In this document: positions 53,593-63,100 of the stretch, in pieces | How the letters are laid out: every line of letters starts with the position of its first letter | Numbering within the stretch: the stretch's first letter is position 1 | From: an uncultured Roseburia sp. | Lineage (GTDB): Bacteria; Bacillota; Clostridia; Lachnospirales; Lachnospiraceae | Direction: 5' to 3' | Length of the DNA stretch: 64,000 nt | Assembly: GCA_900756925.1 (NCBI GenBank) | Contig: CAAELX010000027.1 | Span: 15,967-79,966 of the forward strand | Position numbers and translations under genes: made by a program | Notes under the pieces: model-generated | Told to the model about the DNA's origin: nothing | What the model saw: the letters and a program-made list of their open reading frames with translations, nothing else | Databases searched by the model: none

Positions 53593-54561
53593 CTACCTGT
53601 CACGCCTTTCTCTGTCCATTTCCCGCTGAATTTCTTCCACATAAGGCTTCCAGTCAAACACTGCTTCCACGGAAGCAATTCCGACCTCAATCATCTCATC
53701 ATCCGGTTCCCTTGTCGTCAATCCCTGAAGCCACAATCCCGGTTTGCTCAAAAGATTCACCACTGCATTGTCACTTCTTCCCGCCAGACGGATGAACTCA
53801 TAGGATACCCCTGCGATCACCGGTACGAGCAGAACACGCAGCACAACCTTTAACACTGGGGAGTCCACACGGATAAACATAAAAAATACTATACTGATCA
53901 GCATTACAATCAGAAGAAAGCTTGTACCGCAGCGCTTGTGCAGTCTCGAGCTCTTTCTCACATTCTCAACATTCAATTCCATGCCATGTTCGATGCAATT
54001 GATACACTTATGTTCTGCACCATGGTACATGTATACACGCCTGATGTCCTTCATCATAGAGATGGCTGCCACATATCCGACAAAAATCGCCAGACGGATT
54101 ACTCCCTCTAACAGAGCCATCAGCCATCCGGAAGGAATAAACTTTCCAAAAAATGTGGAAATATAATAAGGAAGCAGCATGAAAATACCGACCGCAAGCA
54201 CCACCGAAAGTGCCATTGTGCCGCCCATCATGGCACTCTCCTGCTTCTTTTCCTTCTGTTCCTGCTTCTTTTTCTCTTCTTCTGACAACTGCTCCTTCTT
54301 TTCCACCTCTGCTTCCTCCTCGAAAAAGGATGCGGAAAAAGTCAGTGTCTTCATACCAAGCACCAGGGAATCTATAAAATTAAATACGCCGCGGAAAATC
54401 GGCATATTCTTTATTTTCTTATCCTTCATGATTCCGGAATACTCCGAAACCTCCACTACAATCTCATGGTCAGGCTTTCTCACAGCCACAGCATACTTGT
54501 CCTGATTCTTCATCATCACGCCTTCCATGACCGCCTGTCCGCCAATTCCTGAATATCTCAT
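53593..54561 (-). CDS. DUF1385 membrane protein
   Basis: 322 residues with about four hydrophobic segments and the DUF1385 opening SGIGGQAVMEGVMMKNQDKYAVAVRKPD. The order rpmE-DUF1385-prmC-prfA is conserved in many Clostridia. Function is unknown. A charged stretch rich in Glu and Lys (about 90-112) precedes the first membrane segment. Confidence 0.92.
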   Translation of the reverse strand: MRYSGIGGQAVMEGVMMKNQDKYAVAVRKPDHEIVVEVSEYSGIMKDKKIKNMPIFRGVFNFIDSLVLGMKTLTFSASFFEEEAEVEKKEQLSEEEKKKQEQKEKKQESAMMGGTMALSVVLAVGIFMLLPYYISTFFGKFIPSGWLMALLEGVIRLAIFVGYVAAISMMKDIRRVYMYHGAEHKCINCIEHGMELNVENVRKSSRLHKRCGTSFLLIVMLISIVFFMFIRVDSPVLKVVLRVLLVPVIAGVSYEFIRLAGRSDNAVVNLLSKPGLWLQGLTTREPDDEMIEVGIASVEAVFDWKPYVEEIQREMDRERRDR

Positions 54562-54584
54562 CTAAATCCTCATATTCTTACCTT

Positions 54585-54618
54585 GAAAAAAAGGTTGAGA
54601 TTTAGCAACCTCAACCTT
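54585..54618 (-). terminator. Terminator after rpmE
   Basis: AAGGTTGAG (54591-54599) pairs with CTCAACCTT (54610-54618), followed by seven T on the minus strand. Confidence 0.85.
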
Positions 54619-54633
54619 ATCTGTAACCATTTT

Positions 54634-54837
54634 TTATTTGTTGATGCCGTATTTCTTGTTGAACTTATCAATACGTCCGTCAGTTCTGCTGGCTTTCTGC
54701 TGTCCTGTGTAGAATGGATGGCATTTGGAGCAGATTTCAACGTGGATGTCTTTCTTTGTTGATCCTGTAACAAATGTGTTTCCGCAGTTACATGTAACAG
54801 TTGCCTGATGATAATCTGGATGGATTCCTTCTCTCAT
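54634..54837 (-). CDS. rpmE: 50S ribosomal protein L31 (zinc-binding form)
   Basis: 67 residues from the ATG at 54837 ([20 protein letters not shown]). Cys pairs CNC at 16-18 and CSKC at 36-39 mark the zinc-containing L31 form. AAAGAGGTG lies upstream. A longer in-frame reading starts in the leader and is rejected. Confidence 0.97.
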   Translation of the reverse strand: MREGIHPDYHQATVTCNCGNTFVTGSTKKDIHVEICSKCHPFYTGQQKASRTDGRIDKFNKKYGINK

Positions 54838-55007
54838 TATTTTCACCTCTTTTATTCTTATCGTTATTAAAGTTACGCTTGTTCTATATCCCTTATGCCC
54901 GTATACCCGATCCGCATATGGCATTTCGTGCAGGGATATACACGAATACTATAAAAAACTGTCCAGAACCTGCTTGCAGATTCTTCATCCCGATAAACAG
55001 CTTTTAA

Positions 55008-55036
55008 AGTATAGCATATCATTTTAATAAAATCAA
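55008..55036 (-). promoter_or_regulatory. Promoter of rpmE, with a leader of about 160 nt
   Basis: TTGATT (55036-55031) and TATACT (55013-55008) are exactly 17 bp apart. The start would be near 55001, giving an untranslated leader of about 160 nt before the ATG at 54837. Long leaders of L31 genes in Firmicutes are often autoregulatory, but no fold was worked out here. The remaining 54838-55107 holds no supported gene. Confidence 0.6.
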
Positions 55037-55107
55037 GTACTTTTTGATAAATATACCGTTGATTCACATTTTTAAATAGCGCGCGTGAGCGATGACCGCT
55101 ACCGTTC

Positions 55108-56574
55108 TTATACAATCCGGTTCTTCTTCACCATGGCGATATACTCACGGTTGTTCTTCGTGCGGGCGAACATGTTAATAATATTCTCCACTGCCTCATC
55201 TGCACGCATACCGTTGTATGCCTTGCGCATAATCTCCACTGCCTCTAATTCTTCCGGTTCTAATAACAGATCTTCTCTTCTTGTTCCAGATTTCACGATA
55301 TCAATGGCCGGGAAGACACGTTTTTCGGAAAGCTTACGGTCAAGCACGAGTTCCATGTTACCAGTTCCCTTGAATTCCTCGAATACAACGTCATCCATCT
55401 TGCTTCCGGTATCCACCAGTGCCGTTGCAAGTATGGTAAGGCTTCCTCCCTCACGCATATTTCTCGCAGCACCAAAGAAACGCTTCGGCATATGGAGGGC
55501 TGCCGGGTCAAGACCTCCGGATAAGGTACGTCCACTTGGTGGAACCGTCAGGTTGTATGCCCTTGCAAGACGTGTGATACTGTCGAGCAGGATCATGACA
55601 TCCTTCTTATGCTCCACAAGACGCTTTGCACGCTCAATGACCATCTCCGATACTCTCTTGTGGTGTTCTGGCAATTCGTCGAATGTAGAATAGATAACTT
55701 CCACATTATCTCCCTCAATCGCTTCCTTAATATCGGTAACCTCCTCCGGGCGCTCATCGATCAGTAAAATGATCAGGTGCATCTCCGGATGGGATTCTGT
55801 CACGGATTTTGCGATCTCTTTTAACAAGGTTGTCTTACCTGCTTTCGGTTGGGACACGATCATGCCTCGCTGCCCTTTTCCAATCGGGGATACAAGGTCG
55901 ACGATTCTCATTGCAACGCTGCTGCCTGGTCTCTCCATGCGGATTCTCTCATTTGGAAAAATCGGGGTCAGATCCTCAAAATTCTTTCTGTGCTGTGCCA
56001 CGCTCGGATGATAGCCGTTGATCGTGGTGACATACAGTAATGCAGAGAACTTCTCCTGCTGTGTCTTAATCCTCGTATTTCCACAGATAATATCTCCTGT
56101 CTTCAAGTTAAATCTGCGGATCTGGGATGGGGACACATAGACATCATTTTCACCTGGCATATAATTCTCACAGCGGATAAAACCATATCCATCCGGCATA
56201 ACCTCTAAGATACCATTTGCTGTAATTCCACTGTCAAGATTCTTCATCGAATCGTCTGCCTGATTCGTCGTTGCGGCTGTTGCAGACGCGGTGCCTTCTT
56301 CCTTTACAGACTCTTTGACCACTTCTGCTGCCTCTGCGTTCTTTGTATCCTCCCGCTTTATCCTGCGGTGTGGTACAGCTTTCGCCTGCGGTTCTTCCAC
56401 TTCCACTTTTTTAGAAGCCTCCTGCTTTCCCTTTTCCTGTTTTTCTCTCTCATCTTCCGCTAACATCGCCTCTACAAGGTCATGTTTCTTCATACCGGAA
56501 AGATTCTTAATCCCTCTGCTTTTTGCCAGATCCTTCAATACTACAACGGACAGACTCTCATATTTTTCTCTCAT
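55108..56574 (-). CDS. rho: Transcription termination factor Rho
   Basis: 488 residues from the ATG at 56574 (MREKYESLSVVVLKDLAKSRGIK), preceded by GGAG. An acidic, Lys-rich N-terminal insertion (about 50-115) precedes the RNA-binding OB fold (GILEVMPDGYGFIRCENYMPGENDVYVSPSQ) and the ATPase ring with SQPKAGKTTLLKEI near 240 and LIDERPEEVTDIKE. It unwinds RNA to end transcription. rpmE follows on the same strand but has its own promoter. Confidence 0.97.
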   Translation of the reverse strand: MREKYESLSVVVLKDLAKSRGIKNLSGMKKHDLVEAMLAEDEREKQEKGKQEASKKVEVEEPQAKAVPHRRIKREDTKNAEAAEVVKESVKEEGTASATAATTNQADDSMKNLDSGITANGILEVMPDGYGFIRCENYMPGENDVYVSPSQIRRFNLKTGDIICGNTRIKTQQEKFSALLYVTTINGYHPSVAQHRKNFEDLTPIFPNERIRMERPGSSVAMRIVDLVSPIGKGQRGMIVSQPKAGKTTLLKEIAKSVTESHPEMHLIILLIDERPEEVTDIKEAIEGDNVEVIYSTFDELPEHHKRVSEMVIERAKRLVEHKKDVMILLDSITRLARAYNLTVPPSGRTLSGGLDPAALHMPKRFFGAARNMREGGSLTILATALVDTGSKMDDVVFEEFKGTGNMELVLDRKLSEKRVFPAIDIVKSGTRREDLLLEPEELEAVEIMRKAYNGMRADEAVENIINMFARTKNNREYIAMVKKNRIV

Positions 56575-56690
56575 GCAATACTCCTTTTTCAAATACATCT
56601 ATCATTGGGAATAACGTCGGAATTGACGAAATGAACTTTCGATGATCTGATTATACAATATTTTTTTTAAAATAGGAAGCCCTAATTTCC

Positions 56691-56719
56691 TTGATAAATA
56701 AAAAAGTAAATGTTATCAT
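56691..56719 (+). promoter_or_regulatory. Promoter of malic enzyme operon
   Basis: TTGATA (56691-56696), a 17-bp spacer and TATCAT (56714-56719) lie about 35 bp before the malic enzyme ATG, divergent from rho. Confidence 0.6.
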
Positions 56720-56753
56720 TGCAGACAGATAGTTTTAAATAAGGAGAATACTC

Positions 56754-57908
56754 ATGGACTTAAATGAAAAAGCATTGGAAATGCACAAACAATGGAATGG
56801 AAAATTAGAAACCGTAGCAAAATCTAAAGTCAGCTCCAGGGAAGATCTTGCTATCGCCTACACCCCGGGTGTCGCTGAGCCATGCAAGGTCATCGCGAAA
56901 GATCCTGCTGCCGCTTACACCTATACGATGAAAGCGAACACGGTAGCGGTTGTCTCCGATGGAAGCGCCGTTCTCGGTCTTGGCAATATCGGACCATATG
57001 CCGCCATGCCTGTTATGGAGGGAAAATGTGTCCTTTTCAAGGAATTTGGCAACGTCAACGCCGTTCCGATCTGCCTGGATACTCAGGATACAGAAGAGAT
57101 TATTACAACGATCAAAAATATTGCTCCTGCTTTCGGCGGCATCAATTTGGAAGACATCTCTGCGCCACGCTGTTTTGAGATTGAGGAACGTCTCAAAGAG
57201 ATGCTTGACATCCCTGTTTTCCACGATGACCAGCACGGCACTGCCATCGTCGTTCTCGCTGGAATCATCAACGGTCTTCGCGTGACCGGAAAGAAAAAAG
57301 AAGACTGTAAAGTTGTCGTAAATGGTGCCGGTTCTGCCGGAGTTGCCATCACAAAGCTGCTCCTCACCTATGGTTTCCAGCACGTTACCATGTGTGACAG
57401 AGAGGGCATCATCGGAAAAGATTACCCGAACTTAAACTGGATGCAGAAGAAAATGACCGAGGTTACCAACTTAGAAAACGCTTCCGGCACTCTCGCCGAT
57501 GCATTAAAAGGTGCCGATATTTTCGTCGGTGTCTCCGCCCCGAATATCGTAACTCCGGAGATGGTTGCTTCCATGAATCATGATTCCATCCTCTTTGCCA
57601 TGGCAAACCCGGTTCCTGAAATTATGCCGGACGTTGCCAAAGCAGCAGGTGCACGCGTGGTCGGAACCGGACGCAGCGATTTCCCGAACCAGGTCAACAA
57701 CGTGATCGCTTTCCCTGGCATTTTCAAAGGTGCTCTTGAGGGACACGCAAGACAGATCACTGACGAGATGAAGTTAGCGGCTGCAAAAGCGCTGGCGTAC
57801 CTTGTTTCAGATGAAGAGTTAAACGATGAATTTATTATGCCGGAAGCTTTCGACCCGAGAGTCGCAGAGGTTGTAAGCGAAGCCGTCAGATCCCATATCC
57901 ATGCCTGA
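56754..57908 (+). CDS. NAD-dependent malic enzyme
   Basis: 384 residues. Catalytic segment AIAYTPGVAEPCKVIAKDP (about 31-49), HDDQHGTAIVVLAGIINGL near 155-173, and the Rossmann motif VVNGAGSAGVAITKLL near 185. It oxidatively decarboxylates malate to pyruvate. AAGGAGAA lies upstream. It leads the operon with the radical SAM, DUF4364 and flavin reductase genes. Confidence 0.96.
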   Translation: MDLNEKALEMHKQWNGKLETVAKSKVSSREDLAIAYTPGVAEPCKVIAKDPAAAYTYTMKANTVAVVSDGSAVLGLGNIGPYAAMPVMEGKCVLFKEFGNVNAVPICLDTQDTEEIITTIKNIAPAFGGINLEDISAPRCFEIEERLKEMLDIPVFHDDQHGTAIVVLAGIINGLRVTGKKKEDCKVVVNGAGSAGVAITKLLLTYGFQHVTMCDREGIIGKDYPNLNWMQKKMTEVTNLENASGTLADALKGADIFVGVSAPNIVTPEMVASMNHDSILFAMANPVPEIMPDVAKAAGARVVGTGRSDFPNQVNNVIAFPGIFKGALEGHARQITDEMKLAAAKALAYLVSDEELNDEFIMPEAFDPRVAEVVSEAVRSHIHA

Positions 57909-58869
57909 GAAACAGGAAAAACCGATGATGTATCCTGTGCATTGGGGAGACAAACCCTATCATTCATTGGATTACGAACTCCGGCAGACGTTCGGCGAGA
58001 AAGTCTACAGGCTGTCTCTAAACGGTGGCATGACCTGCCCGAACCGGGATGGCACTGTCAATACCGGCGGCTGTATTTTCTGCAGTTCCGGTGGATCCGG
58101 TGATTTTGCCACAGCTCCCTCCCTCTCTGTCACAGCGCAGATTGAGCAGGCAAAATCCCGTATTCGTCAGAAGACCGCCTGTAAAAAGTTCATCGCCTAT
58201 TTTCAGGCTTACACGAACACGTATGCCCCAGTGGATTACTTACGGTCACTGTTTACCGAGGCCATCCGGCATCCGGATATTGCAGCCCTGTCCATCGCGA
58301 CCCGCTGTGACTGTCTGCCTGCAGACGTACTTGACCTGTTAGAGGAACTGAACCGGATCAAGCCTGTCTGGATTGAGCTCGGTCTACAGTCTATCCACGA
58401 TACCACACTCGATGCGATCCACAGCGGTTTTCACTATACACAGTATCTTGATGCGGTGTATGCGCTTTCCAACCGGAACATTCCTGTCATTACCCACCTG
58501 ATTCTTGGACTTCCGGGCGAATCACAGGAAATGATGCTTACTTCTGTCCGGCAGGTAGCTTCACTCCCTGTCTCCGGCATCAAGCTGCAGCTTCTCCATG
58601 TTCTGAAGGGAACAGAACTTGGCTCACTTTACGAAGCCTCTCCCTTCCCTCTTTTTTCCATGGAGGAATACTGTGACTTTATCGTCACCTGCATCGAGCT
58701 TCTCCCGCCGGAAATAACCATCCACCGCATCACGGGAGACGGTCCCCGCAGCCTGCTGCTTGCACCCCTGTGGAGCACGGATAAAAAACGGGTTTTAAAT
58801 ACTATCCACAGGCGTTTTAAAGAACGGAATACGTGGCAGGGAAAGCTTTATTCCCCGGATTTCCGCTGA
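57901..58869 (+). CDS. Radical SAM protein (TIGR01212/YhcC type)
   Basis: 322 residues. The iron-sulfur cysteines are C46, C58 and C61 in CPNRDGTVNTGGCIFC, the wider spacing of the TIGR01212 family, then LSIATRCDCLPADVLDLLEEL and ELGLQSIHDTTLDAIHSGF. Its target is unknown. The ATG overlaps the malic enzyme end by 8 bp; a second ATG at 57925 is an alternative start. Confidence 0.92.
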   Translation: MPEKQEKPMMYPVHWGDKPYHSLDYELRQTFGEKVYRLSLNGGMTCPNRDGTVNTGGCIFCSSGGSGDFATAPSLSVTAQIEQAKSRIRQKTACKKFIAYFQAYTNTYAPVDYLRSLFTEAIRHPDIAALSIATRCDCLPADVLDLLEELNRIKPVWIELGLQSIHDTTLDAIHSGFHYTQYLDAVYALSNRNIPVITHLILGLPGESQEMMLTSVRQVASLPVSGIKLQLLHVLKGTELGSLYEASPFPLFSMEEYCDFIVTCIELLPPEITIHRITGDGPRSLLLAPLWSTDKKRVLNTIHRRFKERNTWQGKLYSPDFR

Positions 58870-58898
58870 CTATTTTTCAACACAATGAAGGAGGACTT

Positions 58899-59414
58899 AT
58901 GGCAGAACCATTTACGATCTATAAACTGACAATTTTAAATATGTTAGACAAAGTTGATTTCCCGCTGACCAACACCCAGATTTCTAATTTCTTTCTGGAA
59001 CAGGATTACACCGATTATTTCCGTGTCCAGCAGGTGATCAGCGATCTTGTGGATGCCGACCTCATCCATTCAGAATCCACACACAGTAACACCCAGTATA
59101 CCATCACTCCCGCCGGAAAGGAAACACTGGAATTTTTCAAGGACAAGATCTCAGATGCCATCGAGCATGACACGATGACATTTCTCGAGAAGAATAAGCT
59201 CCAGCTCCGCAACGACAATGCGATCCTTGCTGACTATTTCAAGACGCCGGATCACAACTACGCCGTGCGCTGTCAGTACCGTGAGCACAATCTCAACCTG
59301 ATCGACCTGACCCTAAGTGTCAAGACACGAGCGCAGGCAGAAGCGATCTGTAACAACTGGAAAAAACAGAATGAAGATGTCTATGCCTATCTGATGGACA
59401 TCCTGCTGAAGTAA
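58899..59414 (+). CDS. DUF4364 winged-helix protein
   Basis: 171 residues from the ATG at 58899 (MAEPFTIYKLTILNMLDKVDFP), preceded by AAGGAGGACTT. Winged-helix pattern LTNTQISNFFLEQDYTDYFRVQQVISDLVDADLI and a second part near 60-170. The family is common in Lachnospiraceae and likely binds DNA, but a target is not known. Confidence 0.88.
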   Translation: MAEPFTIYKLTILNMLDKVDFPLTNTQISNFFLEQDYTDYFRVQQVISDLVDADLIHSESTHSNTQYTITPAGKETLEFFKDKISDAIEHDTMTFLEKNKLQLRNDNAILADYFKTPDHNYAVRCQYREHNLNLIDLTLSVKTRAQAEAICNNWKKQNEDVYAYLMDILLK

Positions 59415-59479
59415 CGGATCCGTGCCGTCTGGCACATTCAAATAGAAAACATAAGACTGCAAGAAAGGTAATCATATCT

Positions 59480-60079
59480 ATGGCAAAGCAACACTGGAAA
59501 CCAGGAAATATGCTCTATCCGCTCCCGGCAGTCATGGTGAGCTGCCAGAGTGCTTCCGCAAAAGATCCACTCTGTGAGAAACCGGAACTGGAAGGGAAAC
59601 CAAATATTATCACCGTAGCCTGGGCAGGTACCGTGTGTACCAATCCGCCGATGGTCTCCATCTCCGTCCGCCCAGAGCGCTACTCCTATCACCTGATTGA
59701 AGAATCCGGGGAGTTTGTGATTAATTTAACAACAGAAAATCTCGTAAAAGCGACCGATTACTGTGGTGTCCGCTCCGGACGCGATATCGACAAATTCGAA
59801 GAGATGCACTTGACCCCTCTCCCGTCCCAGCATGTCCACGCACCCGGCATCGCCGAAAGCCCGGTCAACATCGAATGCAAAGTCCATCAGATTCTGCCGC
59901 TTGGCAGCCATTCCATGATTCTTGCCGATGTTGTCGGTGTCACGATCGACGATACCCTGCTCGATGAGAAAGGCAAGTTTGAGCTGAATCACAGTGGACT
60001 GGTTACCTATTCACACGGAGAATATTTCCTGCTTGGAAAAAAGCTCGGAAGCTTTGGATATAGTGTAAAGAAAAAATAA
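59480..60079 (+). CDS. Flavin reductase-like FMN-binding protein
   Basis: 199 residues of the flavin reductase-like fold: PLPAVMVSCQSASAKDP near 14, NIITVAWAGTVCTNPPMVSISVRPERYSYHLIEESGEFVINLTTENL (about 37-82), and KATDYCGVRSGRDIDKF near 83-99. It binds FMN and reduces or stores flavin for a partner oxidoreductase. It is the last gene of the malic enzyme operon and is followed by a terminator. Confidence 0.9.
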   Translation: MAKQHWKPGNMLYPLPAVMVSCQSASAKDPLCEKPELEGKPNIITVAWAGTVCTNPPMVSISVRPERYSYHLIEESGEFVINLTTENLVKATDYCGVRSGRDIDKFEEMHLTPLPSQHVHAPGIAESPVNIECKVHQILPLGSHSMILADVVGVTIDDTLLDEKGKFELNHSGLVTYSHGEYFLLGKKLGSFGYSVKKK

Positions 60080-60102
60080 TTTTTCGGTCATCGTACCGAC
60101 GT

Positions 60103-60135
60103 AAAAAGCCCAGGAGTCATTCTCCGGGGCTTTTT
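60103..60135. terminator. Bidirectional terminator between flavin reductase and InlB-type gene
   Basis: AAAAAGCCC (60103-60111) pairs with GGGGCTTTTT (60126-60135), plus AGGAG/CTCC inside. T-tracts are on both strands between the convergent genes. Confidence 0.85.
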
Positions 60136-60190
60136 ATCCGATAACAGTTTACTGCTGATTCTTATTCCGTCTGCTATAACTCTTTCACTG

Positions 60191-63100
60191 CTATCTCATA
60201 AACGTCTCATAGAACCTCGTCAGCGCATCTGCACTCCGCGAGTTTCCCACTCCGTTATCCCTGATGAATTGCTTCATGTTAAGGATATCTTCATGTGTGA
60301 AATGATAGGTCTTCTCTGAAGTATCATTCTCCAGGTTTTCCAGTGCACTCCTTAAGATGCTGTTGTACTCTGCATCCGTGCGCCAGAGGGAATCATCGGC
60401 AAGTCCGCCGTTTAACGCTGTCTTATTGAAATACTTCTTGTTAATGAAACGTGTTGTTCCGGCATTTGCCACTTCCTTCGGGGTGGTATCGACCACGTAG
60501 ACCGTGATCTGCTTCTGGAAAATATTTCCCTGTGAGTCGATGACCTGATAGGTTTCCGTTACACTTCCTTCATGCTGGAAGTTTAAGAAATCCTCTGCCT
60601 GGTAATCCCATACCGTAAAGGCCGTTCCTTTTTCAAGGTCTGCTCCCGGCGAAATCTCCCCGTCCTCACGGTCGGTTGCCTTGGCATAGCTTAAGAGCTC
60701 GCTCTCCGTGATGTCACCATTCTGTGCCTGTGTCAGCGTGTAGTAAAGGTCATGCGCCTCGATATTCGGGCAGTCATCCCAGATCGCATAGACGGTGATG
60801 ACTTCATCCTTCACATTTGTGAGATTCTTTACGACATCCCCAGGCTTATATTCCGGGTCGGTGCTGTTCGGGTCTGTGCTCCATCCGAGGAATTTGCTCT
60901 TTCCTGTGTCTGTCTCACGCTCGAATCCGTTCTCCGGGATCGTTACGTCTTCATCATAGGTTCCGGTCACATCCGGTGTGCTTCCCGATGTTGCCCCGTT
61001 GCCATCAAAATGGATGACATACTGGATCGGTTTCCAGTTTGCAACGTAGTTTAAGTCTCCTGTCGAACCTTTCGGGATCGTTACAGTCTCCTGCGGTGTG
61101 TCACCGTTGGAACCTGTCCATCCTTCAAATTCATATCCTTCCTTTGTCGGGTTGTTCAGTGTGAAGTCCGGTGTCTCGATGTTGTAATCGCTTGGGTTCT
61201 CCGGGTCTGCCGTACCACCTTTATAGTCATAGCGGATCTGGTACTGGATCGGCTGTGCGGTTACTGTCTCCTCGACATCCTGCTCCGGCATTGGGAACTT
61301 GTATGGGTTGTCGGTGGTATTGTAAGTTCCTTCCCATCCGACGATCTCATAGCCGTTGTCTGCCTTTGCGGAAATGGTTACTTCCTCACCCGGTGCATAG
61401 TCACCGTCACCGGTTGCACTTGCCACATGGTCGCCCTTTATGATCTTGACATTGCAGGTGTTACGCTTCCACTGTGCGTAGAGGGTGATCACGTCACCGT
61501 CCTTTGTGGTCAGGTTCTTGACGGACTGCTCGTCTTCGAAGCTGTCCCCTTTGCCGTTGGCTTTGGTGTTCCAGCCGATGAAATGATAGTCTGTCCGCTC
61601 ATAGCCGTTCTTTGTCAGCTTCTTTGCCACATCATAGGTATGCGTGCTCGATGCCGTGGAACCGCCGGTTGCCTTATTGCCATCATAATTGATGGTGTAG
61701 GTGATCGCCTGCCACTGTGCATAGAGTGTCAGCTTATCACCGGCACAGGTACTGTTATACAGATCCCCTGCCTGGTACATGTCACCGCTTCCATCCTCTT
61801 TCGTATTCCATCCGAGGAATTTATACCCGGTCTTCTCCGGTGCGATCTCATTCACGTAGAGGTTGTTGCTGCCGGCTTTGATTCTGTCCGGATAATCGGT
61901 CTTGCTGCCAGATGCGGTCATAGTGAGTTCGTGTGTCATGACGTCACAGCATACAAGCCCAGTCGTATCGTCCGAATACAGGAATATCTGTTTCTTCATA
62001 TTTGCAAGGACGATACCTCCCTCCGGACGCTCCACTACACGCCATACATAATTGGCATTTTTGTTCTCGGATGCCTGGTGCTGCGATCCTGTCTTTACCA
62101 CTTCCCTTGTAACAGATTTTCCATCTTTGTCTGTCACCGTCTCTGTCTCTTCATAAAGCACATTCCCGGTCACCTTATTAATGATGTAATAACAGTCTTT
62201 TCCTGCCGCAGATCTTTCCAGTGTCCACTGGCTTGTCTCATCCTTTTCACCAACAGATGCATTGCCGCCGGCAAAGCCGTTCTCATCCTTTAAGTACTTG
62301 CCATCATCGAATGAGAAGGTATAGTCACCGTTTAAATCAGCTTCCTTGTTCGTTCCACCCTTTGCATCGTAGGATACGGTATAGGTATCCTTCTCCCACT
62401 GGGCATAAAGGGTCGTGCCATTGTAGAGGGAGGAGCTGATCTTATCAAGAACGTACTTCTGGTTGTTGCCACCGTATTTCTCCCAGATACCAATGTTCAG
62501 TCCTGCACTTGGATTGTTTTCATAAGTACCATCGTAACTTAAAACTTTATTGCTTAAGTTATTGGTGATATAAACAGATCCATCCCCGGCATCCTCAAAG
62601 TACCATTTTTCCTGCGGGTTGCCGAAATACGGCCACTGGATGACATTGGTTCCATTCGTAGTGCCGGCATTTGCCACATTGAATCCAAGACCGGAATTCT
62701 GGTTCTCGATCTTGTATCTTCCGTTTCCTACATGCTTTAACTGGAAGTTCTGTGCCAGTCCCCAGTTCTGTGTCCATACCTGAATGTTGGCTGCACTGTT
62801 GGAGTCAGCATTATAAACATCCAGTACGATGGAATTATTTGCCTTGCTACGGATCACATACATACCATCATCCTGATATCCTGTCGTATCCGTATAAGAG
62901 GAATCCGTGAAGTTGATCTTCTCTTTGTCTGTATAACTGATCCCTGTTCCATCCGGCTTCGTGTTCCATCCGAGGAATTTATATCCGGCTTTGGAATATA
63001 CATTCGCCGGAAGGTCCTGAATGGTGTTGTAGCTTCCGGAGAAATCACTCATGCTTCCTGCTTCTGCCCCGTTGCCATCAAATTTTACACCATAGGTTGC

